A DNA stretch of 64,000 nt from Candidatus Woesearchaeota archaeon (GTDB lineage Archaea; Nanoarchaeota; Nanoarchaeia; Woesearchaeales; JAGVZT01), in NCBI GenBank assembly GCA_017608295.1, contig JAFCGF010000004.1, positions 124,001-188,000 on the forward strand, read 5' to 3'. Shown piece after piece: positions 7,333 through 15,220 of this stretch. A program made the position numbers and the translations under genes. The first letter of the stretch is position 1. Every line of letters begins with the position of its first letter. The notes below the pieces were generated by a model, which was not told the origin of the DNA, did no database searches, and saw only the letters and a program-made list of their open reading frames with translations.

Positions 7333-7824
7333 CTACCTGTGCTTCTTCTGGATGAAGGCGACAATCAGGGCGAACAAAGCCACTAAGAGGGCGAACCCTA
7401 ATTTAGACCGCGTATCAATATAACGAATCGTAGCGATAAAGGCAGTAAACACAACCCCGATGAACAACCCGTAGGAGATGCTCCGCTCAACAGGCAATAA
7501 CATAACAAGACTTCCAAGCAGGGACAGTATCATCACACCAACATAGCGCATCGCCTCGGCAGACCTGCGATCATCCTCATATTGAGCAAAACACTCCTGC
7601 TGCTCAATCTGGTAAGCCTCCTGCTCAGCAAGAGAAGTGCAGTTGCAGTCCTGCCTCTCAAGAGGCATAGCAACCCTGTAATCATCATAATAATAACCAT
7701 GGCAGGTGTTTTCAGGCAGTTCAGGAAAAAAAGTGTTCACGCCGAGAAATACCATAGGAACAAACAGCATATACACAGCAAGACCATACACAACCTCTTT
7801 CCAATCCACCATGACAAAAGACAC
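7333..7824 (-). CDS. Four-helix membrane protein with Cys-containing loop
   Basis: Protein of 163 residues with hydrophobic segments at about 10-30, 93-110, 115-133 and 140-158. Between helices 1 and 2 is a polar loop with five Cys residues (one in ENTCHGYYYDDYR, two in QDCNC, then QQECFAQ), probably exposed outside the cell and possibly disulfide bonded. I do not recognise the family. It converges on the HEPN-like gene and lies downstream of a small HTH gene on the same strand. Confidence 0.6.
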   Translation of the reverse strand: MSFVMVDWKEVVYGLAVYMLFVPMVFLGVNTFFPELPENTCHGYYYDDYRVAMPLERQDCNCTSLAEQEAYQIEQQECFAQYEDDRRSAEAMRYVGVMILSLLGSLVMLLPVERSISYGLFIGVVFTAFIATIRYIDTRSKLGFALLVALFALIVAFIQKKHR

Positions 7825-7870
7825 AAACCCCCACTATTTAAGGCTTGCTAATCAACAGCAGAAAAAGACA

Positions 7871-8095
7871 CTAGCCCTTCTTGAACCTGTAGGCAAAGAC
7901 CTCCCGAGTGGTCTTTCTCCCCTGACAGGAACTGTCTAACATCATCTTGAAATTGATGAGACCGGCCTTGCGCAGCCGTTTTACGCAGTTCCCGACAGAA
8001 CCGAATGAGACGCCCAGCTCATCGGACAGCTGCCTGGCAGTGAACCACTGCTTAGGGCTCTTTTCCAGAAAATCACGGATTTCCCATTGTCCCAT
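7871..8095 (-). CDS. Small winged helix-turn-helix protein
   Basis: Protein of 74 residues consisting almost entirely of one winged helix domain: WEIRDFLEKSP, then helix-turn-helix TARQLSDELGVSFGSVGNCVKRLRKAGLI, then a short wing. It is probably a DNA-binding transcriptional regulator, but ligand and targets are unknown. A TATA-like TTATTATAG element lies roughly 17-31 nt upstream. It is followed on the same strand by the four-helix membrane protein gene, with about 45 nt between them, so the two may be co-transcribed. Confidence 0.75.
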   Translation of the reverse strand: MGQWEIRDFLEKSPKQWFTARQLSDELGVSFGSVGNCVKRLRKAGLINFKMMLDSSCQGRKTTREVFAYRFKKG

Positions 8096-8160
8096 AAGGT
8101 AATGGAATATAGAGGACTATAATAATGCTCTGTCAGCGCGCGGAAGAAGAGTAATCTTAC

Positions 8161-8595
8161 TCAGACTTCGCACGGCTCCATCGCAGCACCCACTAGAATA
8201 GTGTTATAGGCTCCTGAGTCGTACAGCGCCTGGCACTCAGCCTTGACCTCAGCCACCTTGGACGGCTGGGAAGAGAAGCACTCCTCAGCCCTCGCCAGGC
8301 ACCTTTCCAAGCCTTCCTCACGGGTCTCGACAATGTCATCTTCAGAGATGTATACCATCTCAGGTGGGGGATCTCCAGGCTCTCTTCTGACCACTTCAGG
8401 GGGCTCATCCTCCTCGTAATGGGTGCTGTTGACCATAGGCCTGGTGGGAACGGGCTTGACCTCAATCTCAGCAGAGCTAAAGGTCCTATAGCTACTTACT
8501 GGGTTCATCTTACTTACAACCTCACAGCCTGACATCAGCATCGCAATGAGCACACACACTATCATCATCAACGTCCTAGCCTGCATCAGCATCAC
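8161..8595 (-). CDS. Predicted lipoprotein, unknown function
   Basis: Protein of 144 residues with an N-terminal hydrophobic signal and a lipobox-like LMSGC, which would place the lipidated Cys at residue 24. The mature part is short, proline- and acid-rich in its first half (about 40-85), and has a small helical end with four Cys. It is probably anchored outside the cell. Several Met codons lie near the N-terminus, so the start may be a few residues later. A TTTATTAA element about 26-44 nt upstream could be the promoter. Confidence 0.6.
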   Translation of the reverse strand: MMLMQARTLMMIVCVLIAMLMSGCEVVSKMNPVSSYRTFSSAEIEVKPVPTRPMVNSTHYEEDEPPEVVRREPGDPPPEMVYISEDDIVETREEGLERCLARAEECFSSQPSKVAEVKAECQALYDSGAYNTILVGAAMEPCEV

Positions 8596-8694
8596 CTTGC
8601 CAAGCTAACCATAGGACTTCCACTTAATAAATTTTAGGTCACATGCTCAGCACCCTGGGAAAAACCTATAAGCCAAGCCGCAACCCCTCCTGTC

Positions 8695-9549
8695 ATGACA
8701 ATAACACTAGACAGCGTGGCTGACATCCCGACAGACGAGACAACAGTGCTGTTCATAGGGGAAAGCCACGTTGAGGACGTGTGGCCCGAGGCAAGCGCTA
8801 TCCTAAAAGAGTACCAGCCCGACGCAATCTTCGTGGAGAGCAACTATCACCGCTCAGACGCAATATGGACTTTCCTCGACTCCTACGCTGAGCTGGAGAA
8901 AGATGTTATCAGAGAGGCGTTCGATACAGGAACCAGGCCAGCCGGCCTCAGGGAAGAAGCCTCAGAAGGACGACCCCCTACAACCCCCTTTGGAACTGCC
9001 TCAGCATACGCTTACATCCATGACCTTCCCATCTACGCATTCGACTGGGAGGAGCACGATCCAACATCATTGGATAACATGCTTCGCCATTTCAACAGCA
9101 ACATAAAGCCAGATATCCCGACAGACGGGGAGTTCTTCCAGGGCTTCTGCGACACAGCGCAGCAGCTCCTCAGCGAGGAGCATTATCTGCAGATAGAAGA
9201 ATCACTCACAGACCTCAATCTGACAGAATCATACGATGAATACTGGATACGGCCATTAGCATGTATAGCAGGCATGTCAATAAGAAACGAGTACATGGCT
9301 CTGTCAATCAACGCAGCACTCGAGACAAAGCAATACAAGCGAATCCTCGTGATAAACGGCGGCAACCACCTCAGGCAGTCTCATACACTGGACCAAATCG
9401 CACTCCAGGAGAAAGTCAACCTACAACACGTCTATGTCATCAACGGCATTGACAGCGATTTAGAAAAGCAGGAAGCCAACAAACCCCTCTACCTCCCCTG
9501 GGAACAACTGGACTGCATGCAAACCCTAGTCCAGCTGGGAATTCTCTAG
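8695..9549 (+). CDS. TraB/ChaN/EreA-like superfamily protein
   Basis: Protein of 284 residues resembling the TraB/TIKI/GumN/ChaN superfamily. Near the N-terminus it has LFIGESHVEDVWPEAS and then PDAIFVESNYHR, matching the conserved GE-x-H and VE motifs. Near the C-terminus it has RILVINGGNHLRQSHTL, matching the G-x-x-H motif. Members bind metal or haem or act as hydrolases, and most archaeal ones are uncharacterised. There is no signal peptide or membrane segment, unlike archaeal TraB proteins with C-terminal helices. A CTATAA element about 26 nt upstream suggests a leaderless transcript. The exact function is unknown. Confidence 0.65.
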   Translation: MTITLDSVADIPTDETTVLFIGESHVEDVWPEASAILKEYQPDAIFVESNYHRSDAIWTFLDSYAELEKDVIREAFDTGTRPAGLREEASEGRPPTTPFGTASAYAYIHDLPIYAFDWEEHDPTSLDNMLRHFNSNIKPDIPTDGEFFQGFCDTAQQLLSEEHYLQIEESLTDLNLTESYDEYWIRPLACIAGMSIRNEYMALSINAALETKQYKRILVINGGNHLRQSHTLDQIALQEKVNLQHVYVINGIDSDLEKQEANKPLYLPWEQLDCMQTLVQLGIL

Positions 9550-10040
9550 CTGAACAGCCTGCGGAGCCAGTTGAAGAACCTCGCGATGAATCCAGGGCTA
9601 TCCCCGCCACCACCGCCACCGCCAGACCCACTGGTGCACTCGATGCTTATAGTCTCACTTAGGGTATTGGCCTGCTCCTCAGCACCATAGGTTATCTTGG
9701 ATGAAACCCCCACGTTCCCGACGCTCTCGCAGGTCAGCTGGACAGACACTTTGGTCAGGCCTTTTGCAGGCAACGTACGGAAAATCTTACAGAGATTCGC
9801 AGTGCAGGAGTCTGCGCTCTCGACAGCTGCAAAAGACGCGCCGCTATCGATGGTGAGCACGACATTGCTATCCACTTCATCTGAGGATGCGCTATCCAAA
9901 GAAATAGTCACAGAAGTGGTCTCTCCTACAGGAAGGCGGGACCGGGAAGCAGAAAGAATAGTTGTTATGGGATCAACACAGCGGCCATTTTCACCAAACT
10001 GAGAAGTGCATTCCCACTCGCAGTCATACAAGCGGACCAA
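9546..10040 (-). pseudogene. Truncated surface protein: Ig-like domain, Gly linker, tail
   Basis: The minus-strand frame encodes a Cys-containing stretch (YDCEWECTSQFGENGRC), an Ig-like domain (about 90 residues), a poly-Gly linker and an amphipathic end (FIARFFNWLRRLF). The Ig-like domain matches one in the 582-residue surface protein at 15221-16969, with the same pattern: a dS-x-v start, a central SCT/C pair, and an S-x-I/L-x-Y strand. No signal peptide is present, and upstream of about 10040 the frame merely runs antisense to a different gene tail. I read this as the 3' remnant of a secreted protein that lost its 5' part. A functional short protein is possible but less likely. Confidence 0.55.
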
Positions 10041-10337
10041 AAGCTCGCAGACGTGAGAGTGCGCTATTTTGATACTGAGACAAGGGAAATAACAGAACTC
10101 GCGGACGAGGTCACTGTCGGACAGATGATGCATGATTTCGAGGATGCGAGCGCGAGATTCAGGCTCACCGCAGCAGTGGCAGAGTGCGCGGAGATTTTCA
10201 GGGAGAGCCCGTACGCAAAGGACAGCAATCTTGTCTCTGTCCTTGCAGTCGCGGATGGCGCAGTCCGCACCATGAGTCCCGACGACAGGACCATTGAATT
10301 CGTCGAGCTCGTCAGGAAAGCGAATTCGCTGCAGTAG
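10041..10337 (+). pseudogene. C-terminal remnant of YfbK-like VWA protein (DUF3520 tail)
   Basis: The sequence starting LADVRVRYFDTETREI, through FRLTAAVAECAEIFRESPY and ending in EFVELVRKANSLQ, resembles the C-terminal domain that follows the von Willebrand A domain in YfbK-type proteins. The VWA domain itself and any signal peptide are absent: immediately upstream of about 10040 the DNA belongs to the tail of an opposite-strand gene. A GTG at 10053 could start a 94-residue peptide, but a free-standing fragment of this domain is unusual. The most likely reading is a gene relic created by a deletion. Confidence 0.6.
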
Positions 10338-10381
10338 AGCAGAACAGCAGGCTCTTAGGCGCAGGCGCTTCAGATTGAGAG

Positions 10382-10588
10382 CTATCGTCTTATCTTACAG
10401 GAAGGACAGCCCTTAACAGGTTTTCCCTTGCCTGAACTGCGGAATTTCTTCTTGCACGATTGCGAGCAGAAGACATATTTCTTGCTGCCAACAGACTTGG
10501 TGTAGCGGACAGACGTCATCTCCTTGCAGCACCAGTCGCACTGCAGTACCTTCTCTTTTTTCAAGAAAGAAAAGAAATTATTAACCAT
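10382..10588 (-). CDS. Small zinc-finger protein (TRASH/MYM-like)
   Basis: Basic protein of 68 residues with a dense Cys pattern: CDWC near residue 17, CSQSC near residue 41 and CPSC near residue 61. This resembles a TRASH/MYM-type treble-clef zinc finger, which in other proteins binds metal or nucleic acid or mediates protein contacts. The many Lys and Arg residues favour nucleic-acid or ribosome binding (inference). The ATG follows a TATTAAAC element by about 23-32 nt. It appears monocistronic. Confidence 0.7.
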   Translation of the reverse strand: MVNNFFSFLKKEKVLQCDWCCKEMTSVRYTKSVGSKKYVFCSQSCKKKFRSSGKGKPVKGCPSCKIRR

Positions 10589-10704
10589 AGTTATGCTAGA
10601 AACCCCCTTGGTTTAATAATCTTATCCTAATGAGATAACGAGACAGCAGGGTTTTAGGCACACACGCTCTGGAAGAGACCAAAAACACCAGGAAGAATGT
10701 ATTA

Positions 10705-11580
10705 CTACTCCTCGACGCGCTTCTTCACCCAGTTCACTGCACCGATAGAAAAGCCCATCCCATAGGTGATGAACGCAGGCACAAGATAGCGAACCATCTC
10801 GTACTGCTCATCTGGAGCCAGCAACTTGTCAGCATATTTGAAGCTTGCGGCCCCCTCTTGATAAAGCCTAGTCGGAGCAAAACTGCTTCCGAGTAGCGCA
10901 TACCACCAGTCAGACTTATGCCTCTGGTAGTCCTGGTGATGCCCTATCTCATGAGCAGCCACAGATGACACATTCGAATACACGACAACAGTCTGCGTCA
11001 GGGGGTTGTAGTAATCACCGCGGGCAAGCTCAGCCCACATCTCCTCAAGGATAGACGTCGGAACTCCGAGAAACAGCCTGGCAAGGAACGGATTCCTCTC
11101 TTTAACATCATCATCAGTAAACAGCCGGCCGAAATCCTCCAAGGCGCCGGTGTGATTTATCCTGACAGTGATTCCGGAGATGTCCTCGTTCTCTTCCAGC
11201 ATCTCAAGAACACGCTTGGCATGTTCCTCATCAAGGCCCTTGCCCATATCATAGTCCAGAAATAGCATTTTAACTCCAAGCGAGCCGAACCAGCCCAATA
11301 CCCGTGAGATGCCCAGGTCCTCGTCCTTCACAAGGCGATAACGGTCAGTCTCTATCTCAAAATCCTCAGTGAAATCTATCGAGGCAGTCTCAAGCGGGCC
11401 ATCGACAGTCATGATGTACTCAGGAAGCTCTCCGTCACAGTCAGAATATTCTTCCATCACGACAGCTTCATCCAGTGAAGGCTCCATCATATGCTGGACT
11501 CCTCCAACCACATAACATCCCAGCATTCCGGCGAGCCCTGCGCCCAATATCCCCAGTTTTATCTTCTCAAAGTCTACCAT
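10705..11580 (-). CDS. Membrane-anchored zinc metalloprotease (HEIGH motif)
   Basis: Protein of 291 residues. An N-terminal hydrophobic segment (about 9-27) anchors or exports it. The catalytic motif AAHEIGHHQDYQ lies near residues 210-220, and RLYQEGAASFKYAD follows about 28-30 residues later, supplying a probable third zinc ligand Glu as in gluzincins. The extracytoplasmic side is likely for the catalytic domain. A second hydrophobic stretch near 268-282 may contact the membrane. The family is not one I can name with certainty. It is a different lineage from the two HExxH paralogues at 51276-53416. Confidence 0.7.
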   Translation of the reverse strand: MVDFEKIKLGILGAGLAGMLGCYVVGGVQHMMEPSLDEAVVMEEYSDCDGELPEYIMTVDGPLETASIDFTEDFEIETDRYRLVKDEDLGISRVLGWFGSLGVKMLFLDYDMGKGLDEEHAKRVLEMLEENEDISGITVRINHTGALEDFGRLFTDDDVKERNPFLARLFLGVPTSILEEMWAELARGDYYNPLTQTVVVYSNVSSVAAHEIGHHQDYQRHKSDWWYALLGSSFAPTRLYQEGAASFKYADKLLAPDEQYEMVRYLVPAFITYGMGFSIGAVNWVKKRVEE

Positions 11581-11734
11581 GGTATTTTCACATACAAAAG
11601 GGGTAGAAACACGGGATTAAAACCTTTCAAGCTGGGAATACTACAATCCCGCACTCAAAAGAATAATCTGTCGGGGAACGCGCACCAAAAACAAAGAGGC
11701 AACCTTAAAATAGTCAAACATCCAGAAAAGGGGA

Positions 11735-12325
11735 ATGGCAATCCTTGACAAGCTCGAACAATACGACTTCAACGACACCAAGGGCATTCTAAGCGTCGTG
11801 GCAGTATGCATAGCAATCAGCCTCGTGCTCTTTTCTTTAGCCTACATCAGCGAGGGCATAGGCTGGCTCGGAGACAGCGAGCACGGCTGGGTCGGCTGGA
11901 ACTGGCTCAGGGGAGCAGGAATAGCAATAGGAATAGCAGCAGCCCTCGGATTCATCGCAAAGGGATGGCTCGCAAAGAACGCAAGCAATACAGAGAAAGC
12001 ACGGCCACTATTTGGCAAGCTGGACCTCAACGCGCAGAAAGGCCTCATGGGCCTGGCCGCTCTGAGCGTCTCAACAGTCTTCTTCTTCAACGGCATCTTC
12101 TACAGACAGGAAGCATTCAGGTGGCTATGGGCAGCCCAGGCAAATAGTATCAGCTGGATGTTCACAGAATCGTCAGCCTGGTTCACCTCATCAATGGTGA
12201 TGATTATCATAGGTATAGTTCTCTCAGCAGCAGGATGGATTCTCATCGCGCTCCAGTGGAAGAGCGGCACATCTAAACCCTCAATGCCCTCAGCTCCCAC
12301 AGCTCCCTCTGAACAAAAAGAATAA
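11735..12325 (+). CDS. Four-helix membrane protein, unknown function
   Basis: Protein of 196 residues with four hydrophobic segments (about 18-40, 58-80, 104-122 and 148-172), a Trp/Gly-rich loop (EGIGWLGDSEHGWVGWNW), and a cytoplasmic or external tail rich in Pro, Ser and Ala. I do not recognise the family. A CTTAAAATAG element lies about 22-31 nt upstream and a short GGGG tract directly precedes the ATG. It is followed after 42 nt by the acyl-CoA dehydrogenase gene, which has its own ATTATAAAA element. Confidence 0.6.
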   Translation: MAILDKLEQYDFNDTKGILSVVAVCIAISLVLFSLAYISEGIGWLGDSEHGWVGWNWLRGAGIAIGIAAALGFIAKGWLAKNASNTEKARPLFGKLDLNAQKGLMGLAALSVSTVFFFNGIFYRQEAFRWLWAAQANSISWMFTESSAWFTSSMVMIIIGIVLSAAGWILIALQWKSGTSKPSMPSAPTAPSEQKE

Positions 12326-12367
12326 TTATAAAAAACAAGTTAGATTCCCCGCCCCAGGGGACTTTTC

Positions 12368-14026
12368 ATGGCAATAGACAAAGACATACTATTTCATTTC
12401 CAGCAATACGACTGGCAGGGAGAGGATGCTATCTTCCTCGACCTGCTCAAGGGCATGGACAGGCTGCTCGAGAATTCCAAAGACTTCGCAGAGAAGGATG
12501 AGCACACTGGCTGCATCCTGGAAGACGGCGACGTGGTCATGCCCTCAGGCCTCACGACCATTCTCGAAAAAGCAAGAGAAATGATGCTCGTCGGCATCAC
12601 CTCCAGCTACGGGGGAGAAGCCCCCATCATGGCCTCTGTCCTCTGGTACGACATGCTCGCTGCAGTCCATCCGACTGCGCAGCTCACACAGATGCTCACA
12701 GACGACGCGATAGAGATCCTGGACCTCCTGGCCCCTGATGACATGAAGGACAACTACCTCCCGAAGATGATTGAAGAGGGATGGGAAGGCGGCATGGTCA
12801 TGACAGAGCCGAACGCTGGAAGTGACCTCGGCGGCATAAAGGCGACAGCCACAGAAACTGAGGAAGGCACATACGCGATAAACGGGGAGAAAATCTTCAT
12901 CACCACCCCTAACGCTGAGCTTCTCATCGTCCTGGCGAGAGACGCTGACACAGCAGCCGAGACAGCTGGGACAACAAAAGGCCTGAGCATGTACCTCTGC
13001 CCGAAATTCCTTGATGACGGCTCAAGAAACTCATACAAGATAACCAACCTCGAGAAGAAGATGGGCATCAAGACATCTCCCACAGGAAGCCTCTATTTCG
13101 ACGATGCAGAGTCCTACCTTATAGGGGAGAAGGGCAAGGGCATGAAGCAGTTCTTCAACCTCATGAATTTCGCCAGGGTGGCAATATCATGCCAGTCCCT
13201 CGGCATAGCGCAGGCAGCATTTGACTACGCCCTTGGCTACGCTGACGATTCAGAGGGAGCGAGGAAGCAGTTCGGCAAGAAGATATCGGAGTTTCCTGCA
13301 GTCAAGAGGATTCTCGTGGATATGAAGCTCAAGGTGGAAGCCACCCGGTCACTTGTATACGCTGCAGCAGGGGCGATGGATAAGAAGAAGGCCCTTGAGC
13401 ATACCCTCGCGCAGGACCCTGAGAATGAGGAGCTGCAGGCAGAGGCACAGGCACACGCCTCAAAGACATATACGCTCGTCTGCCTCGCAAAATACTTTGC
13501 CCCGAAGCTCGGAGAGGACGTCACCTCAGACGCCATCCAGCTCTGCGGCGGAACAGGCTACATGGAAGAGTATCCAGTCGCAAGGCATTTCAGGGACATG
13601 AAGATAACAGACATCTACGAAGGCACTGGGCAGATTCAGGCCATCAAAGTGTCGACAGATGTCATCAAAGGCAGGTTCGACGAGGAATTGGACTCAATCG
13701 AAGCATTCCTTCAGGACAGGGAGGACAGTGCCAGCACTCTCCTGAGAGAAGAGCTCACCTCCTTCAGAGGCGCGATTACTGATATTGCAGCAGCAGACAG
13801 GCCGATACAGGCACTCTACCAGGAGACTCTCACAACAGAGCTCGCGAAAATCTATTCGTGCTACCTGTTCATCCAGCAGTCAGAATCCTCAGAGAGGAAA
13901 GGCCTTGTCGCAGACATCTACGCCTCGACAATGTTCGAGAGCGCCAACAGCAGGATATCAGCAGGAGACGATACTGTTCTCACTCATTTTGAGGACATCG
14001 TGTACTCACGGGAACTCAAAGAGTAG
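12368..14026 (+). CDS. Acyl-CoA dehydrogenase, long form
   Basis: FAD enzyme of 552 residues that would oxidise an acyl-CoA to the trans-2-enoyl-CoA. The flavin-binding signature MTEPNAGSDLGGIKATA, the second signature GGTGYMEEYPVARHFRD and the loop IYEGTGQIQ, whose Glu is the usual catalytic base, are all present. It is about 170 residues longer than medium-chain enzymes; the extra C-terminal helical region recalls the ~590-residue DmdC-like group. No other beta-oxidation gene (thiolase, hydratase, hydroxyacyl dehydrogenase, ETF) is in the window. Its stop codon abuts that of the serpin gene. Substrate unknown; horizontal acquisition is plausible. Confidence 0.92.
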   Translation: MAIDKDILFHFQQYDWQGEDAIFLDLLKGMDRLLENSKDFAEKDEHTGCILEDGDVVMPSGLTTILEKAREMMLVGITSSYGGEAPIMASVLWYDMLAAVHPTAQLTQMLTDDAIEILDLLAPDDMKDNYLPKMIEEGWEGGMVMTEPNAGSDLGGIKATATETEEGTYAINGEKIFITTPNAELLIVLARDADTAAETAGTTKGLSMYLCPKFLDDGSRNSYKITNLEKKMGIKTSPTGSLYFDDAESYLIGEKGKGMKQFFNLMNFARVAISCQSLGIAQAAFDYALGYADDSEGARKQFGKKISEFPAVKRILVDMKLKVEATRSLVYAAAGAMDKKKALEHTLAQDPENEELQAEAQAHASKTYTLVCLAKYFAPKLGEDVTSDAIQLCGGTGYMEEYPVARHFRDMKITDIYEGTGQIQAIKVSTDVIKGRFDEELDSIEAFLQDREDSASTLLREELTSFRGAITDIAAADRPIQALYQETLTTELAKIYSCYLFIQQSESSERKGLVADIYASTMFESANSRISAGDDTVLTHFEDIVYSRELKE

Positions 14027-15142
14027 TCACTCAGCAGGATTCTCCACCTTGCCCATGAACAGGTAGTTGCCAGTAGCGTTCTCCTGGATCACAAACAGGA
14101 ACGGCTTGTCTGCGCGGAATTCTGGAATAGGCACAGGCATAGCGCTCAGGCACCTGAACACCACAGCAGTCGCAGCAGCAGCCTCGGTCCCTTCCTCGTT
14201 CACATCAACAAACGCCTGGTGGATGACATCGGATATCGCCAGCCCACCGAGCCCGTCGATGCCCGAGAAGTCCGCATTGCTAGAGAATGCGGTCGGCATC
14301 CCCATCTGCTGGAGAGTATCCCCCAGCCCGTAGTTCGCTGTGAAGGTGAACTTTGGCAGGTAGAGGTGGACCTGCTGCTTCATCATGCTGTCGCGCAGCG
14401 AACGGATAGTCTCGACATCAAGCCCCTTCTCGAACTCTCCCATGTCCTCAGGCAGGAGCACAAGCATCGAGAGCTCGTCGCCCTCATAGTCCAGCCGGAT
14501 AGCTTGGACGCCGTCCTGAGCAGCGTACATGAAGTCAGAGTCAAGCTTTCGCATGAGCGGAGCCTCGACAGTCGAGCCGTCGGAGAGGTAGAAGTCCTCA
14601 TCAAAGGTGTTCTTCTTGTCGAACTGCTCCTTCCAGTCGCCCTTGAAATAGATGGCATTCGTCAGCACGAGCCGGGTCAGCTCATCGACCACACCAGGCT
14701 TGAGCAGCTCTTTGATTTTGTCGTTGGTCAGGTCCTCAATGTGAGCATTAATCTCCTCCCGGGCGCTCTCGCAGTCATTCTCAAAGTCGACGGTGTGCGC
14801 GTCTCCGCCATAAGAACCGGTCAGGACATCCACATAGTCCTCGAGCAGCGCATACCCATCCTGGGCCCAGAGGTCGTTCGCTGTGTGCAGTTTGTAGCTC
14901 GCATCCTCAGGATTGAGCAGTGCATACAGCTCCTCGACAGCAGCTCTTCGTGAAGCATCATCCATCTCGAAATGCAGGACATCCTTCATCTCGTCAGCAG
15001 TCTCTCCCTTCGCGCCCTCTAAAGCCATACCAAGGGCAGTCGAAATGCTGTAGGGCGAAAAGAACACATTCTCCCCGCTGCCGCTGAACCTGTTGTACAG
15101 GTCAAGCGCAAATTCATTGTTCGCTTCGATAAGGTCATCCAT
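14027..15142 (-). CDS. Serpin (serine protease inhibitor), probably inhibitory
   Basis: Complete serpin of 371 residues with no signal peptide, so it probably acts inside the cell. It has the N-terminal SPYSISTALGMALEGAKGET helix region, the breach strand LTNAIYFKGDW, and a C-terminal RADKPFLFVI strand. The reactive-centre loop is inhibitory in type: hinge EEGTEAAAATA (P17-P7), with predicted P4-P1' Phe-Arg-Cys-Leu-Ser, so P1 is Leu332 by alignment to the alpha-1-antitrypsin loop. P1 Leu suits chymotrypsin- or subtilisin-like proteases. The Cys at P2 is unusual. Serpins are sparse in archaea. A GAGGTGGAT ribosome-binding-like sequence precedes the ATG. Confidence 0.95.
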   Translation of the reverse strand: MDDLIEANNEFALDLYNRFSGSGENVFFSPYSISTALGMALEGAKGETADEMKDVLHFEMDDASRRAAVEELYALLNPEDASYKLHTANDLWAQDGYALLEDYVDVLTGSYGGDAHTVDFENDCESAREEINAHIEDLTNDKIKELLKPGVVDELTRLVLTNAIYFKGDWKEQFDKKNTFDEDFYLSDGSTVEAPLMRKLDSDFMYAAQDGVQAIRLDYEGDELSMLVLLPEDMGEFEKGLDVETIRSLRDSMMKQQVHLYLPKFTFTANYGLGDTLQQMGMPTAFSSNADFSGIDGLGGLAISDVIHQAFVDVNEEGTEAAAATAVVFRCLSAMPVPIPEFRADKPFLFVIQENATGNYLFMGKVENPAE

Positions 15143-15220
15143 AAGCCATCCACCTCAGAAAAGTAAAGCATAACCCACAATTAAAAACCTTTGGACACAA
15201 AATACACAATTTTTCCGCTT

